A stretch of 49,964 bases of DNA. Source: a bacterium (GTDB lineage: Bacteria; SZUA-79; Acidulodesulfobacterales; Acidulodesulfobacteraceae). Below the pieces are notes generated by a model. The model did not search any database, was not told the DNA's origin, and saw only the letters and a program-made list of their open reading frames with translations. A program made the position numbers and the translations under genes. Positions 42,578-49,964 of the stretch are shown here, piece after piece (position 1 is the stretch's first letter; every line of letters starts with the position of its first letter). The DNA lies in the NCBI GenBank assembly GCA_003232385.1, contig QIJE01000026.1:1-49964 (forward strand), written 5' to 3'.

Positions 42578-43498
42578 TTATTTCAATAAAAATTCCAAAA
42601 TACCTCTTTCAAGCATTGTGAGATTGAAAAGATAATCGTTGTGATCAAAGGTTTCTCGTAACGGCTTTGCCGTCGTTTTCCAGCCGTTACCGTCCGTGAT
42701 CCAGAAAAACTTAAATTCATCTTTCAAGACATCGGATAAATTGCGATATTCTCCCGCTGTTGATTTTAACTTTGAACCGCCGCCACCGTAAAAATTGGTT
42801 TCAATTATAAATAATTCTTTTCCGTTATCAATCACAAAATCATAACGGCGCGATGACTTATCAATCGGTACGTCATAAGCAAGTTCACTTTTGATTTTAT
42901 CGGCATTGGCTTCTTTCAAATATTTAAAATTATTTTTCTCACAAACATCTTTAATAAATATCTCAACGATATTTTCCATTGCGTGACCGCTACGATTTTT
43001 TCGTCCGTTACTATCAAGCCCGGCTTCGACACCGATCATGTAATCAACGAGATTTTTTATTTTCTTATTCGTGATCAAACCCTTCAGTTCTGTTTTTTCT
43101 ACAAATCGCAAATATTTTTCTATATCTTCATCGGAAATATCTTTTTTGGAAAAATCATAATTTTCATAAACAAGCTTTTTGTTTTGATACTCAACAAGAA
43201 TATTGAATTTTTTGGTATTCTGTCCGTCTCTGACAACCAAAGCAGGAATAACTTTTGCAATGCTCGGATTTTCTTTGAGCAAAAACCTAAACTCCTCATC
43301 AAAATTATCTTTACCGATTAAGTAATTTAGGTTATTCAAAGCAACCTCGATTTGTTTCGTATTAGTAAAAACCTTTTCCCAATTCACAAAATATGACCAC
43401 ATTGTATTGCTTGGTTTTAAATTTGAAATAAGAAAATCAAAAACTTGATCTTCCGTGTCGCAATTCAACGCTGTTTTGTAAAATTTTAAGCTTTTCAT
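42578..43498 (-). CDS. Type II restriction endonuclease, DpnII/MboI family
   Basis: A 306-aa relative of R.DpnII, which cuts unmethylated GATC. Long stretches follow the DpnII pattern: MWSYFVNWEKVFTNTKQIEV, DYMIGVEAGLDSNGRKNRSG, HAMENIVEIF, RYDFVIDNGKELFIIETNFY, GGGGSKLKSTAGEYR, FWITDGNGW and RETFD. The acidic residues in FDFVI and IIETNFY-like segments form the nuclease core. GATC specificity is inferred from the family. It is two bases downstream of the methyltransferase gene and probably co-transcribed with it. Confidence 0.93.
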   Translation of the reverse strand: MKSLKFYKTALNCDTEDQVFDFLISNLKPSNTMWSYFVNWEKVFTNTKQIEVALNNLNYLIGKDNFDEEFRFLLKENPSIAKVIPALVVRDGQNTKKFNILVEYQNKKLVYENYDFSKKDISDEDIEKYLRFVEKTELKGLITNKKIKNLVDYMIGVEAGLDSNGRKNRSGHAMENIVEIFIKDVCEKNNFKYLKEANADKIKSELAYDVPIDKSSRRYDFVIDNGKELFIIETNFYGGGGSKLKSTAGEYRNLSDVLKDEFKFFWITDGNGWKTTAKPLRETFDHNDYLFNLTMLERGILEFLLK

Positions 43499-43500
43499 AA

Positions 43501-44358
43501 TTATTTTTTAGAAAATTCCTTTTTCATATTTTCGTCTAATTCTTCAAATCGCTTGATTGATAAATCAAGGTATTTTTTTTCATTATCTATCCCGATAAAT
43601 TCTCGCCCAAACAAATACGCCGCCAATCCTGTTGTGGAGCTTCCCGTAAACGGATCGAGAATTACATCGCCTTTGTTTGTACTTGCTAAAACAACCCTTT
43701 TTAATAATTCCACTGACTTTTGTGTTGGATGTTTACCGAAAGTTTTTTCAATTCTTTGCGGTGTGTTTATTGCCCAAACGCTGCGCATTTGTTTTCCTTT
43801 CTCGTGCAAGATCTCATGACAATCTTTTTCGCCGCAATGCTTACATTTAATTTCTTTTCGGTAGTTGTTTTCCCAATCAACCATAGTCTTATAGTTGAAA
43901 GTATGCTTTTCTTTCTTTTCCTTTCTTGCCCAAATCAAAGTTTCATGGCTTGCAGTAAAAAAGCGGCAACTTAAATTTGGCGAGGCATTCGGTTTGAACC
44001 ATACTATATCATTAAGAAAATGAAACTCATTCATTTCTAAGGCGAAGCCGCACTGATAAATTGAGTGATAAGTCCCGCTTATCCAAATTGTGCCGTTCGG
44101 CTTCAAAACTCGCCGACACCCCTTGATCCATTCATTGTGAAATTCAAAATTATTTTTTGTCCCATTGCTCAAATCCCAATTGCCCTTTTTTACACTGACC
44201 ATCTTTCCGTTTTGGCAACTAAAAGATCCACTGGATAAAAAATAGGGTGGGTCAGCAAAAATCATATCAACAGAATTTTCCGGAACTTCTTTTAGAAATT
44301 CCGAAGTATCTGCTTGATACAAGGTAAAATTCGGTTTTTTGTAATATGGTTTTCTCAT
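43501..44358 (-). CDS. DNA adenine methyltransferase, DpnA-like
   Basis: A 285-aa DNA methyltransferase of the beta type, protecting host DNA from the DpnII-like nuclease encoded next to it. The catalytic motif is DMIFADPPYFLSSG near residues 32-44, followed by VSVKKGNWD, FHNEWIKGCRRVLKPNGTIW and ISG. The SAM motif is at the C-terminal side (DPFTGSSTTGLAAYLFGREF and IGID). KHPTQKSVELLKRVV is also typical. A zinc-knuckle-like insertion, CKHCGEKDC, lies near residue 175. It closely resembles M.DpnA, but the second enzyme of DpnII systems (DpnM) is not present. Confidence 0.93.
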   Translation of the reverse strand: MRKPYYKKPNFTLYQADTSEFLKEVPENSVDMIFADPPYFLSSGSFSCQNGKMVSVKKGNWDLSNGTKNNFEFHNEWIKGCRRVLKPNGTIWISGTYHSIYQCGFALEMNEFHFLNDIVWFKPNASPNLSCRFFTASHETLIWARKEKKEKHTFNYKTMVDWENNYRKEIKCKHCGEKDCHEILHEKGKQMRSVWAINTPQRIEKTFGKHPTQKSVELLKRVVLASTNKGDVILDPFTGSSTTGLAAYLFGREFIGIDNEKKYLDLSIKRFEELDENMKKEFSKK

Positions 44359-44876
44359 AAGTTTATTTTAATAAATCGTAAACGTTTGTTAATGTTGTGC
44401 AGGGAAGATCCGCTTTTCTCGCTAAAAAGTCTTGCATCAATCTTTTTTTGCTCGGATTTTATTTATTTTATACCCAATATTCATACAATTATTGTTTTGA
44501 CTTTTCATAATTTCCGAAGAAAGTATGACAGCATTAGTGCGTAAGGTATTGTTACCTTTCATTTACATGATAACGTGAATGATATCTTTACTCAACAGTT
44601 TTATCTAAAAATCTCTGTCGTTGCGTTCGCAAAGCGAGCGTGGAGGCAAAAGGGCGAAGATATCTCTCCTTTTTGCTATTCAAATTAGAGCATTGCCACA
44701 CTTCTTTGGTTCGCCGTAGCTTAGCGGAGACGAGCGAAAATGCGCCGACAGAATTAGCACTTTCCGTTCCTATCGTACGAAGAAGTTTGAAGTTACCAAG
44801 TGCGCTGTACGTGATGAGCCTGTCACCGCAGTGACAGGAAGAAACAAATCTTTCCAAAAACGTTGAGATTATAAAC
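44359..44876. other. Intergenic region with compositional shift next to tRNA-Ser
   Basis: The part beside the methyltransferase gene (44359-44590) is AT-rich and shows no gene. The part 44600-44870 is clearly richer in G+C (about half by eye) and contains short inverted repeats, including the perfect hairpin CCTGTCAC-CGCA-GTGACAGG (44819-44838). The open frame that crosses it on the minus strand begins inside tRNA-Ser and is spurious. It may be transferred or rearranged DNA next to the tRNA. Confidence 0.5.
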
Positions 44877-44971
44877 TGGCGGAGAGAGAGGGATTCGAAC
44901 CCTCGGTACATCTATTAGGACATACATTCGCTTAGCAGGCGAACGCCTTCGACCAGCTCGGCCATCTCTCC
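44877..44971 (-). tRNA. tRNA-Ser (anticodon GCT)
   Basis: Acceptor GGAGAGA pairs with TCTCTCC; D arm GGCCGAGCTGGTCGAAGGC; anticodon stem TTCGC/GCGAA around loop CTGCTAA gives GCT; a long variable arm follows (about 44905-44928), typical of serine tRNA; T arm GAGGGTTCGAATCCCTC; encoded GCCA end. Length 95. Confidence 0.95.
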
Positions 44972-44992
44972 TTTAACTTTTATTCACATAAT

Positions 44993-45021
44993 AATATAAC
45001 ATTAGAATATTAATTATTCAA
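44993..45021 (-). promoter_or_regulatory. Promoter of tRNA-Ser
   Basis: On the minus strand TTGAAT (45021-45016) and TATATT (44998-44993) are 17 bases apart, 21 bases before the tRNA. Confidence 0.55.
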
Positions 45022-45063
45022 GTGCAATAAACGAAGCGATAAAAACGGTAAATAATCCCTCTT

Positions 45064-46299
45064 TTAGACCATATTCGTTTTTTTAACGTTCTCAAGATAC
45101 ATCAGAGCAACGGTATCTATTTCAAAAATATCTCTTATCGAGGCGGAAGGATTAATTTTTTTTAGAATAATATCGGCCGAAACATAGTCGTTTTTACCAT
45201 ACTTTTCCATAAATTCTACTAAATCCCCAAGTCTGCCGTTATGTTCCGTTAATGCCTCATGAATTATCGTATCAATATTTATTTTATCAAGTAAATCTTC
45301 CAGCGATATTCCCAGAACAACATTGACCAAGGAGAGCATTCCCGTCAGAAAAGCCTTGTCGGAAAGGTCTTTACCTATATATTTTTTGCATATATCTTCC
45401 ATCATCTTCCCTTTAATCACGGCGCTTTCCAATAAGGGGTCCGATCTGAAATCACTTTTTTTGGAAGCAAGGATTATGGTGAGTATCCATCGGGAGATAT
45501 TATCATACCCTAAAAGTGCAATAGCCTGTTTAACGGAAGATATTCTTACTATAAATTCGTAAGCCACGGAGTTAATGAGCGTAAGAAGCCTATAAATGAG
45601 GTCTGGCGTCATTTTAAACAATGCCTCTATCTCTTTTATATTTGCATTAGACTGAAAAGCATTGAATATATCAATCAACATCATATAGTCCGGGTCTAAA
45701 GTCGAGGATGAAAGCACCGTGGGTTTTTGAAAAAAATAGCCCTGAAATAGATTAAAACCAATGTCCTTGTAAAATTGAAAATCTTCGTATATTTCGACCT
45801 TTTCGGCTATAAATTTTATTCCGTAATCCTTGAATAATAAAAGCATTTCCTTTATTTCCGCCTTCGAATACTGCAAAACATCTAATTTCACGTAATCGGA
45901 CAGCCGAAGAAGGGGCTCCCATGCCTCGCTGTAAACGAAATCGTCTAAGGAGATGCCGAAACCATAGTCTTTAAACTCTTTTATGATAGAAACGGCATCG
46001 TTGTCTATTCTGCTCGTCTCTAATATCTCTAAAATGATATCATCCTTGGGCAATAATTGAATCATGCCTGTTTCTAAAACATCCGGGGTTACATTAATGA
46101 ATGCAGGCTTTTCGCCCATCAATGTTTTGATGCCGATATCGTATATATTTTCCAATACATTTGCGGTAGCACTCAAATTATCGGATACCGATATATCGGC
46201 AAAATTTTCAGCAGTTTTCCTAAACAAAAACTCATAACCGAATATACTTTTATCGCCGTTTATAATGGGCTGCCTTCCGATAAAAATTGACTTTTTCAC
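45064..46299 (-). CDS. HDOD-domain signalling protein with degenerate EAL domain
   Basis: A 411-aa protein with the YuxH/CdgJ arrangement. Residues about 1-200 are an EAL-like domain (FIGRQPIINGDKSIFGYEFL, then ISLDDFVYSEAWEPLLR and FIAEKVEIYEDF). The catalytic EAL is replaced by EFLFR and several metal ligands are missing, so cyclic-di-GMP hydrolysis is unlikely. Residues about 205-400 are an HDOD domain (TPDLIYRLLTLINSVAYEF and IALLGYDNISRWILTIILAS). Such proteins regulate motility, surface behaviour or stress in proteobacteria, acting through protein contacts. It is separate from the pyruvate kinase gene by 19 bases, on the same strand. Confidence 0.9.
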   Translation of the reverse strand: MKKSIFIGRQPIINGDKSIFGYEFLFRKTAENFADISVSDNLSATANVLENIYDIGIKTLMGEKPAFINVTPDVLETGMIQLLPKDDIILEILETSRIDNDAVSIIKEFKDYGFGISLDDFVYSEAWEPLLRLSDYVKLDVLQYSKAEIKEMLLLFKDYGIKFIAEKVEIYEDFQFYKDIGFNLFQGYFFQKPTVLSSSTLDPDYMMLIDIFNAFQSNANIKEIEALFKMTPDLIYRLLTLINSVAYEFIVRISSVKQAIALLGYDNISRWILTIILASKKSDFRSDPLLESAVIKGKMMEDICKKYIGKDLSDKAFLTGMLSLVNVVLGISLEDLLDKINIDTIIHEALTEHNGRLGDLVEFMEKYGKNDYVSADIILKKINPSASIRDIFEIDTVALMYLENVKKTNMV

Positions 46300-46318
46300 T
46301 ATCTGTACCCCTACACGG

Positions 46319-47794
46319 CTATTTCATTTTAATTATTTTTATAAAATCAGTAGAACCCGGTTCGCCGATAGGCACTCCGCCGGTCAGTATTGCATAATTC
46401 GGAGATTTATTTTTTCCGATATTTGCAAACCTGTCTTTAGCCAAATTAATTACATCTTTTAAATTAATAGTTTCGTCCGCTATACCCTCCATGACTATAC
46501 ATATAACACCGTAATTTAAAGACAGCCTCCTCTTGACTCTCTCATTGGGAACTACAGCCAAAATGGGCGCATAGGGCTTTAACGACGATATTAAATTAGC
46601 CGTATAACCCGACCTTGTTATCGCCACTATAACGGAACCGCCTAAGAGTTTGGAAGCCGTAACCGCCGTTTCTGCGATTATAGATGAAACATCCGCTACA
46701 CTTTTGCGGTCTTTATTATTACCGTCGCTGCCGCAATTATTGTTTAGACCGTGATTAATCTTATTAAAAATATCGCTGTTTTCGGTAGCCGTTATTATTT
46801 TAGACATGTAACGGACGGTCAAAGCGGGGTGCTTGCCGATAGCGGTCTCTTCGGATAACATTACAGAATCCGTCCCGTCAAAAATGGCATTAGAAACATC
46901 CGTGACCTCCGCCCTTGTCGGAGATTCGTTTTCGACCATAGATAGAAGCATCTGCGTTGCCGTTATAACCGGTTTTTTATAAAAACCGGCAACCGATATT
47001 ATATTTTTCTGCTCAATCGGTATATTTTCTACCGGAGCCTCTACCCCCAGGTCTCCTCTTGCAACCATAATAGCATCGGCAACCCCTGCTATTTTTTTAA
47101 TATTCCTTACCGCCTCTAATTTTTCTATTTTTGCGATTATCAAAAAATCTTTTTCGGGATAGTTTTCTTTTAAGAAATTTTTTACCGATAAAATGTCCTC
47201 CGGTTTCCTTACGAAAGAAACGGCAAACATATCCACATCATGCTCCGCTCCGAATCTCAAATACTTCATATCTTTTTCGGTAACGGAAGGAATGCTTAAA
47301 ACTGCGTCGGGAAAATTTACACCCTTTTCCGGCTTAAGGGTGCCGGGGGTTAAAACCTCTGACAAAAGCTCGTATTCACTTATCTTGTCTATAATTTTCA
47401 GCTTTATCTTTCCGTCGTCTATATAAACCAAACTATTCGGCTTTATATCTTTGCCGAGATACGGATAATCTATAAATATCGTTTTGCCGTCGGATATGAC
47501 ATGTTTTCCGGTCAATATTATCTTGGCGCCTTTATTGAGAAAAATTTCTTCTTTGGATAATCCGCCTATTCTAATTTTAGGTCCGGGCAGGTCAATCAAA
47601 ATACCTGCGTCTAAAGATATCCCTCTTATATTCTTTATAAGTTTGGCAAAAAAAACAGGGTCTCCGTGAGAAAAATTTAATCTTAAGACATTTGCACCGT
47701 TTTTTATAATATTCTTAATAGTAGTTTTATCTGCGCTTGCCGGTCCTAAAGTGGCGACTATTTTTACTTTCTTGCTTCCGAACAACACATGCAT
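46319..47794 (-). CDS. pyk: Pyruvate kinase
   Basis: It converts phosphoenolpyruvate and ADP to pyruvate and ATP at the end of glycolysis. Motifs include KIVATLGPASADK, VLRLNFSHGD, FLIIAKIEKLEAVRNI with the catalytic lysine, MVARGDLGVEAPVENIP and TATQMLLSMVENESPTRAEV followed by DVSNAIFDGTDSVMLSEETA. The C-terminal regulatory domain is present (AVTASKLLGGSVIVAITRSG). At 491 aa it is slightly long; an Asn/Asp-rich insertion (NNNCGSDGNNKDRKS) near residue 350 explains this. Its ATG overlaps the fxsA stop by one base. Confidence 0.96.
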   Translation of the reverse strand: MHVLFGSKKVKIVATLGPASADKTTIKNIIKNGANVLRLNFSHGDPVFFAKLIKNIRGISLDAGILIDLPGPKIRIGGLSKEEIFLNKGAKIILTGKHVISDGKTIFIDYPYLGKDIKPNSLVYIDDGKIKLKIIDKISEYELLSEVLTPGTLKPEKGVNFPDAVLSIPSVTEKDMKYLRFGAEHDVDMFAVSFVRKPEDILSVKNFLKENYPEKDFLIIAKIEKLEAVRNIKKIAGVADAIMVARGDLGVEAPVENIPIEQKNIISVAGFYKKPVITATQMLLSMVENESPTRAEVTDVSNAIFDGTDSVMLSEETAIGKHPALTVRYMSKIITATENSDIFNKINHGLNNNCGSDGNNKDRKSVADVSSIIAETAVTASKLLGGSVIVAITRSGYTANLISSLKPYAPILAVVPNERVKRRLSLNYGVICIVMEGIADETINLKDVINLAKDRFANIGKNKSPNYAILTGGVPIGEPGSTDFIKIIKMK

Positions 47795-48279
47795 TATTTT
47801 TCCTTCTTCTTATCATTGAAAGGTAATGAAATGAAAGTAAACGTTTTATCCTTAACGTCATAACTTTCGTTTTCATTGCGGCTTTGATATGTATTATAGG
47901 TAAAACGGCCGGAAAACTTGTTTTTTAAATATTTCAATATCATATATATAAGATAATAATTTAAAAACGGAATTAAAAAAAATATAGCAATAAAATCCGT
48001 GACAAACCCGGGCATGAGAAATAGAATTCCGGATATGAAAAAACTTGCCGACCTGATTAAATTCTTACCGGTAGGCCTGCCGTTGGAATAATCAATAACG
48101 GCATCTTGGAAAGAAGTGCTTTTTATCTTTTTTGCAATCATATATCCTACTATGCTAAAAAATATTAATAAGAAAGCGGCGAAAAAAAACCCTATCTTTA
48201 TAGATACCTCCACGAATACATAAATTTCGACAAATAAATAAATTAAAATAGTGAAAAATATCTTTGCTAAAATATTCAT
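47794..48279 (-). CDS. fxsA: FxsA-family membrane protein
   Basis: A small cytoplasmic-membrane protein of unknown biochemical role; E. coli FxsA affects exclusion of phage T7 by F plasmids. The start is taken at the ATG at 48279, because upstream codons of the open frame have no family resemblance; an ATG at 48297 is an alternative. Segments typical of the family are FVEIYVFVEVSIKIGFFFAA, AVIDYSNGRPTGKNLIRSAS and FFISGILFLMPGFVTDFIAI followed by FFLIPF. About four membrane helices are followed by a charged tail. The stop overlaps the pyk start by one base, so the two are translationally coupled. Confidence 0.85.
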   Translation of the reverse strand: MNILAKIFFTILIYLFVEIYVFVEVSIKIGFFFAAFLLIFFSIVGYMIAKKIKSTSFQDAVIDYSNGRPTGKNLIRSASFFISGILFLMPGFVTDFIAIFFLIPFLNYYLIYMILKYLKNKFSGRFTYNTYQSRNENESYDVKDKTFTFISLPFNDKKKEK

Positions 48280-48396
48280 ATAGTTATTATATAACATATC
48301 GTAATTGTTTGCAAAACTTCTACGGCGACTACAGTAAAAATAAACTATCTCGCTTTCTCTTGTCAATCCGTTAATATTTGAATAGGTATTTAAGGA

Positions 48397-48483
48397 ATTG
48401 CAATAAATATAAATATTATCTATAATGAGTTTGATTAAACCAAGTAATAGCTATTTATAATTAAATTGTAATAAATATAAATA
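48397..48483. repeat. 19-base near-perfect direct repeat
   Basis: ATTGCAATAAATATAAATA (48397-48415) recurs at 48465-48483 with a single change (C to T), 68 bases apart. Both copies lie upstream of the heme-sensor-like gene. Confidence 0.6.
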
Positions 48484-48490
48484 GATTAAT

Positions 48491-48517
48491 ATTTATGCAT
48501 GCGAAGCATGCGTAAAT
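48491..48517. repeat. 12-bp hairpin with GAA triloop
   Basis: ATTTATGCATGC (48491-48502) and GCATGCGTAAAT (48506-48517) pair along 12 positions (one G-T) around the loop GAA. No T run follows, so it is not a simple terminator. It is 57 bases upstream of the heme-sensor-like gene. Confidence 0.6.
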
Positions 48518-48573
48518 AATCAACTAAAGTTTAGCGCAGACTATCATCGTAGAAAATAAAAATCGGGGGGATT

Positions 48574-49479
48574 ATGTTTAAAAATCTTTCATTAAAAATG
48601 AAGTTTACCGCAATTATGCTAATCGTCGGTTTTGCTGCAAATATTACGGTCGCGATAGGTGCGTTCTATTACATTCAAAGATTTAGGAAAAATGAATTAA
48701 TACACGAAGCCAATATAATGCTTTTTGCGGAGAAGTCAGTAAGGGGCTATACGGCCGGTGAATTGAGACCGGCCGTTATGAAATCAACCAATAAATTTAT
48801 CATACAGGCGGAATCTGCAACATTCGTATCTTTAGGCGTTGCAAGATTAATTAATAAATTTCTCCCGCACTACGTATACTCCGAACCAACCCTCAATCCC
48901 TTAAATTTAAAAAGCAAGGCAAACAAATTTCAGGAAACAATCATAGCCAAATTCAGGGCGGATCGTTCTTTAAAATCAATCAGCGGCTATCATACGTTTA
49001 ACAATATATCCTATTTTTATGTTATGAAACCGGTTGTAGCCAAGCAAGAATGCATGGCTTGCCACGGTAATCCCGACAATAAATCCTCTATAACTCAAAT
49101 TATAGCGAGAAGATACGGGAGAACTCACGGTTGGGGTTGGAAAGCGGGGACGGTCGTCGGAGCGCTAAATATTTTAGTCCCTACCAAATATATAGATCAG
49201 GCTGCCCTAAAAAACTCTATTATAATAATGGCGGCGATCTTCGTCTTGCCCTTTTTTGCACTTATAATAGCCCTATTTTTTATAAACAAGGCAATAATAA
49301 AGCCTATACACGATATGACCAAATTAGCGGAAGACGTATCCGTCGGAAAATCTAACGAAGATTTCAAGGTGGAAGGAAACGATGAAATAAGCGCTCTTGC
49401 AAAATCATTTAATAGGCTTAAAAAAAGCTATTTAAAGGCGGTTCAACTGTTAACGGAAAAAAATAAAAAGGATAAATAG
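48574..49479 (+). CDS. Heme-binding (Tll0287-like) membrane sensor with HAMP domain and no output domain
   Basis: A 301-aa membrane protein: short cytoplasmic start, membrane helix (residues about 10-32), periplasmic domain of about 175 residues with a c-type heme site CMACH (C160, C163, H164) in VAKQECMACHGNPDNK, second membrane helix (IIIMAAIFVLPFFALIIALF, near 215-235) and HAMP domain (INKAIIKPIHDMTKLAEDVS, NDEISALAKSFNRLK). The periplasmic part resembles the Tll0287-like/DUF3365 sensor domain of chemoreceptors and histidine kinases. The protein stops about 15 residues after HAMP (LLTEKNKKDK), with no kinase, methyl-accepting or cyclase domain. GGGGGG lies before the ATG. It may signal through a partner or be a truncated receptor. 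Confidence 0.85.
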   Translation: MFKNLSLKMKFTAIMLIVGFAANITVAIGAFYYIQRFRKNELIHEANIMLFAEKSVRGYTAGELRPAVMKSTNKFIIQAESATFVSLGVARLINKFLPHYVYSEPTLNPLNLKSKANKFQETIIAKFRADRSLKSISGYHTFNNISYFYVMKPVVAKQECMACHGNPDNKSSITQIIARRYGRTHGWGWKAGTVVGALNILVPTKYIDQAALKNSIIIMAAIFVLPFFALIIALFFINKAIIKPIHDMTKLAEDVSVGKSNEDFKVEGNDEISALAKSFNRLKKSYLKAVQLLTEKNKKDK

Positions 49480-49571
49480 GGACAATCTATACTATTTACG
49501 ATATCATTAATCTATGCCGAAAGTTCAATGCTATTGCGCTAAAACATCGCTAGATCATAAGTAATTTTAAA

Positions 49572-49615
49572 TGGAACCGGCGAGAGGATTGAGCTCCCGA
49601 CATGCCGATTGCCAA
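49572..49615 (-). pseudogene. tRNA-like 3'-half remnant
   Basis: Read on the minus strand, GTCGGGAGCTCAATCCTCTC is a T arm (stem GGGAG/CTCTC, loop CTCAATC, near the TTCRANY consensus). It is followed by GCCGG and TTCCA, like an acceptor strand with CCA. Upstream, TTGGCAA resembles an anticodon loop but the stem does not pair, and no 5' acceptor or D arm exists. The nearest type by memory is a tRNA-Thr 3' half. It is probably a relic. Confidence 0.45.
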
Positions 49616-49773
49616 CCACAAACTGTATTTTAACTCATTGATATTATTAATAAATAATTGTATATTTAAAATACGGCAGTAATAAAACGGCAAAACGACA
49701 TGGGACAATTTTTATGCAAAAATAGATAGCGTTAGGAAAGGGGTATTGTTTTCGTCTATATCTTTTATCGGTA

Positions 49774-49822
49774 AATAAGCCTTGGCGAACTACCTGACTG
49801 CTAAAGACGATTTAGGCTTATT
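49774..49822 (-). terminator. Inverted repeat, possible terminator of the right-edge gene
   Basis: AATAAGCCT (49774-49782) and AGGCTTATT (49814-49822) are perfect complements separated by 31 bases. It lies 15 bases past the stop codon of the gene entering from the right. Confidence 0.35.
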
Positions 49823-49836
49823 GATTCACGGTATCG

Positions 49837-49962
49837 CTACTCCGTAAGCTTTAATTTCGACAGTTCCCGCCGTATTTCTATTGTCTGTCCTATTAATATT
49901 TCCGGTTTTACATTAGGAACAATCAAATTTTCTCGCATTACCGGAACCTGCACCACAAAAAG
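49837..49962 (-). CDS. C-terminal end of an unidentified protein cut by the right edge
   Basis: On the minus strand a frame is open from the window edge to a TAG at 49839-49837. It encodes 41 residues that read like ordinary protein (FVVQVPVMRENLIVPNVKPE then ILIGQTIEIRRELSKLKL). The absence of stops over this length in AT-rich DNA gives modest support. There is too little to identify a family. Confidence 0.4.
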   Translation of the reverse strand, partial: LFVVQVPVMRENLIVPNVKPEILIGQTIEIRRELSKLKLTE

Positions 49963-49964
49963 AG

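Larger units (their letters stand above)
49480..49836. other. Noncoding stretch near the right edge
   Basis: I find no coding sequence in these 357 bases. They contain a tRNA 3'-half-like fragment (49572-49615) and an inverted repeat AATAAGCCT / AGGCTTATT (49774-49782 and 49814-49822) that could terminate the gene entering from the right. The rest is AT-rich. Confidence 0.5.

Noticed and set aside
44588-44911. 107-codon minus-strand frame beginning MYRGFESLSLRQ
   Set aside because: Its start is the translated 3' half of tRNA-Ser; the rest crosses noncoding, GC-shifted DNA without family resemblance.
1-49964. CRISPR arrays, insertion sequences, rRNA genes and a replication origin
   Set aside because: No regularly spaced repeats, transposase genes, rRNA segments or DnaA-box clusters were seen on either strand.

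Overview
The window is an AT-rich (roughly 36-38% GC by eye) chromosomal segment of a Gram-negative bacterium. It carries a Tol envelope operon, a TolC-family outer-membrane channel with a periplasmic adaptor, membrane-anchored c-type cytochromes with a System II (ResB/CcsA) maturation module, an adenosylcobalamin-dependent ribonucleotide reductase, the MEP-pathway gene ispG next to proS, and several sulfur or nitric-oxide style proteins (DsrE-like, lipoyl H-protein-like, DUF2249, hemerythrin). Gene content and the ispG-proS pairing suggest a deltaproteobacterium-like, respiratory organism. An acidophilic sulfur/iron lineage is possible but cannot be proved from this window.

Layout. 1-3.1 kb (minus): pantothenate genes panD and panC flanking an amidohydrolase, preceded by a nucleotidyltransferase. 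3.2-6.6 kb (minus): tsaD-rsmA-glpK. 6.6-11 kb (minus): tolQ-tolR-tolA-like-tolB-cpoB, with no pal. 11.2-13.6 kb (plus): nrdJ behind a promoter with two NrdR-like boxes. 13.7-15.8 kb (minus): a secreted unknown, a thioredoxin-like protein and an LbpA/GcvH-like lipoyl protein. 16.1-18.8 kb: hemerythrin and DUF2249 genes converging on an NnrS/heme-copper-like membrane protein and a DUF59 protein. 18.9-21.3 kb: phosphoribosyltransferase, tRNA-Lys, and a membrane transporter-like gene broken by an in-frame TAA. 21.4-26 kb (minus): Hsp20, a P-type ATPase, tRNA-Pro and a lytic transglycosylase. 26.2-27.6 kb (plus): DsrE-like, ArsR-family and FmdB-type genes. 27.6-34.4 kb (minus): proS, a damaged ispG, cytochrome c, EmrA-like, TolC-like and ubiE. 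34.6-38.0 kb (plus): small membrane protein, TlpA-like, ResB and CcsA, with a second cytochrome c facing them. 38.6-42.5 kb (plus): arsB and recD2. 42.6-44.4 kb (minus): a DpnII-like restriction-modification pair. Then come tRNA-Ser, an HDOD/EAL-like protein, pyruvate kinase, FxsA, a heme-binding HAMP protein without output domain, a tRNA-like fragment and the end of an unidentified gene.

Most notable observations. (1) ispG has lost about 14 bp exactly at the third iron-sulfur cysteine, which also shifts the frame. (2) A 24-bp perfect palindrome at the arsB promoter is closely matched by an operator at the promoter of the ArsR-family gene 12 kb away, suggesting a split ars regulon. (3) Tandem NrdR-like boxes overlap the nrdJ promoter. 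(4) The tol operon lacks pal. (5) An LbpA-like lipoyl protein with a C-terminal CxxC tail sits beside a thioredoxin-like CxxC protein. (6) A c-heme sensor-like protein ends after its HAMP domain. (7) A tRNA 3'-half-like remnant lies near the right edge. I do not see one clearly undescribed large system; the best candidates for new biology are (5), (6) and the hemerythrin/DUF2249/NnrS-like/DUF59 group.
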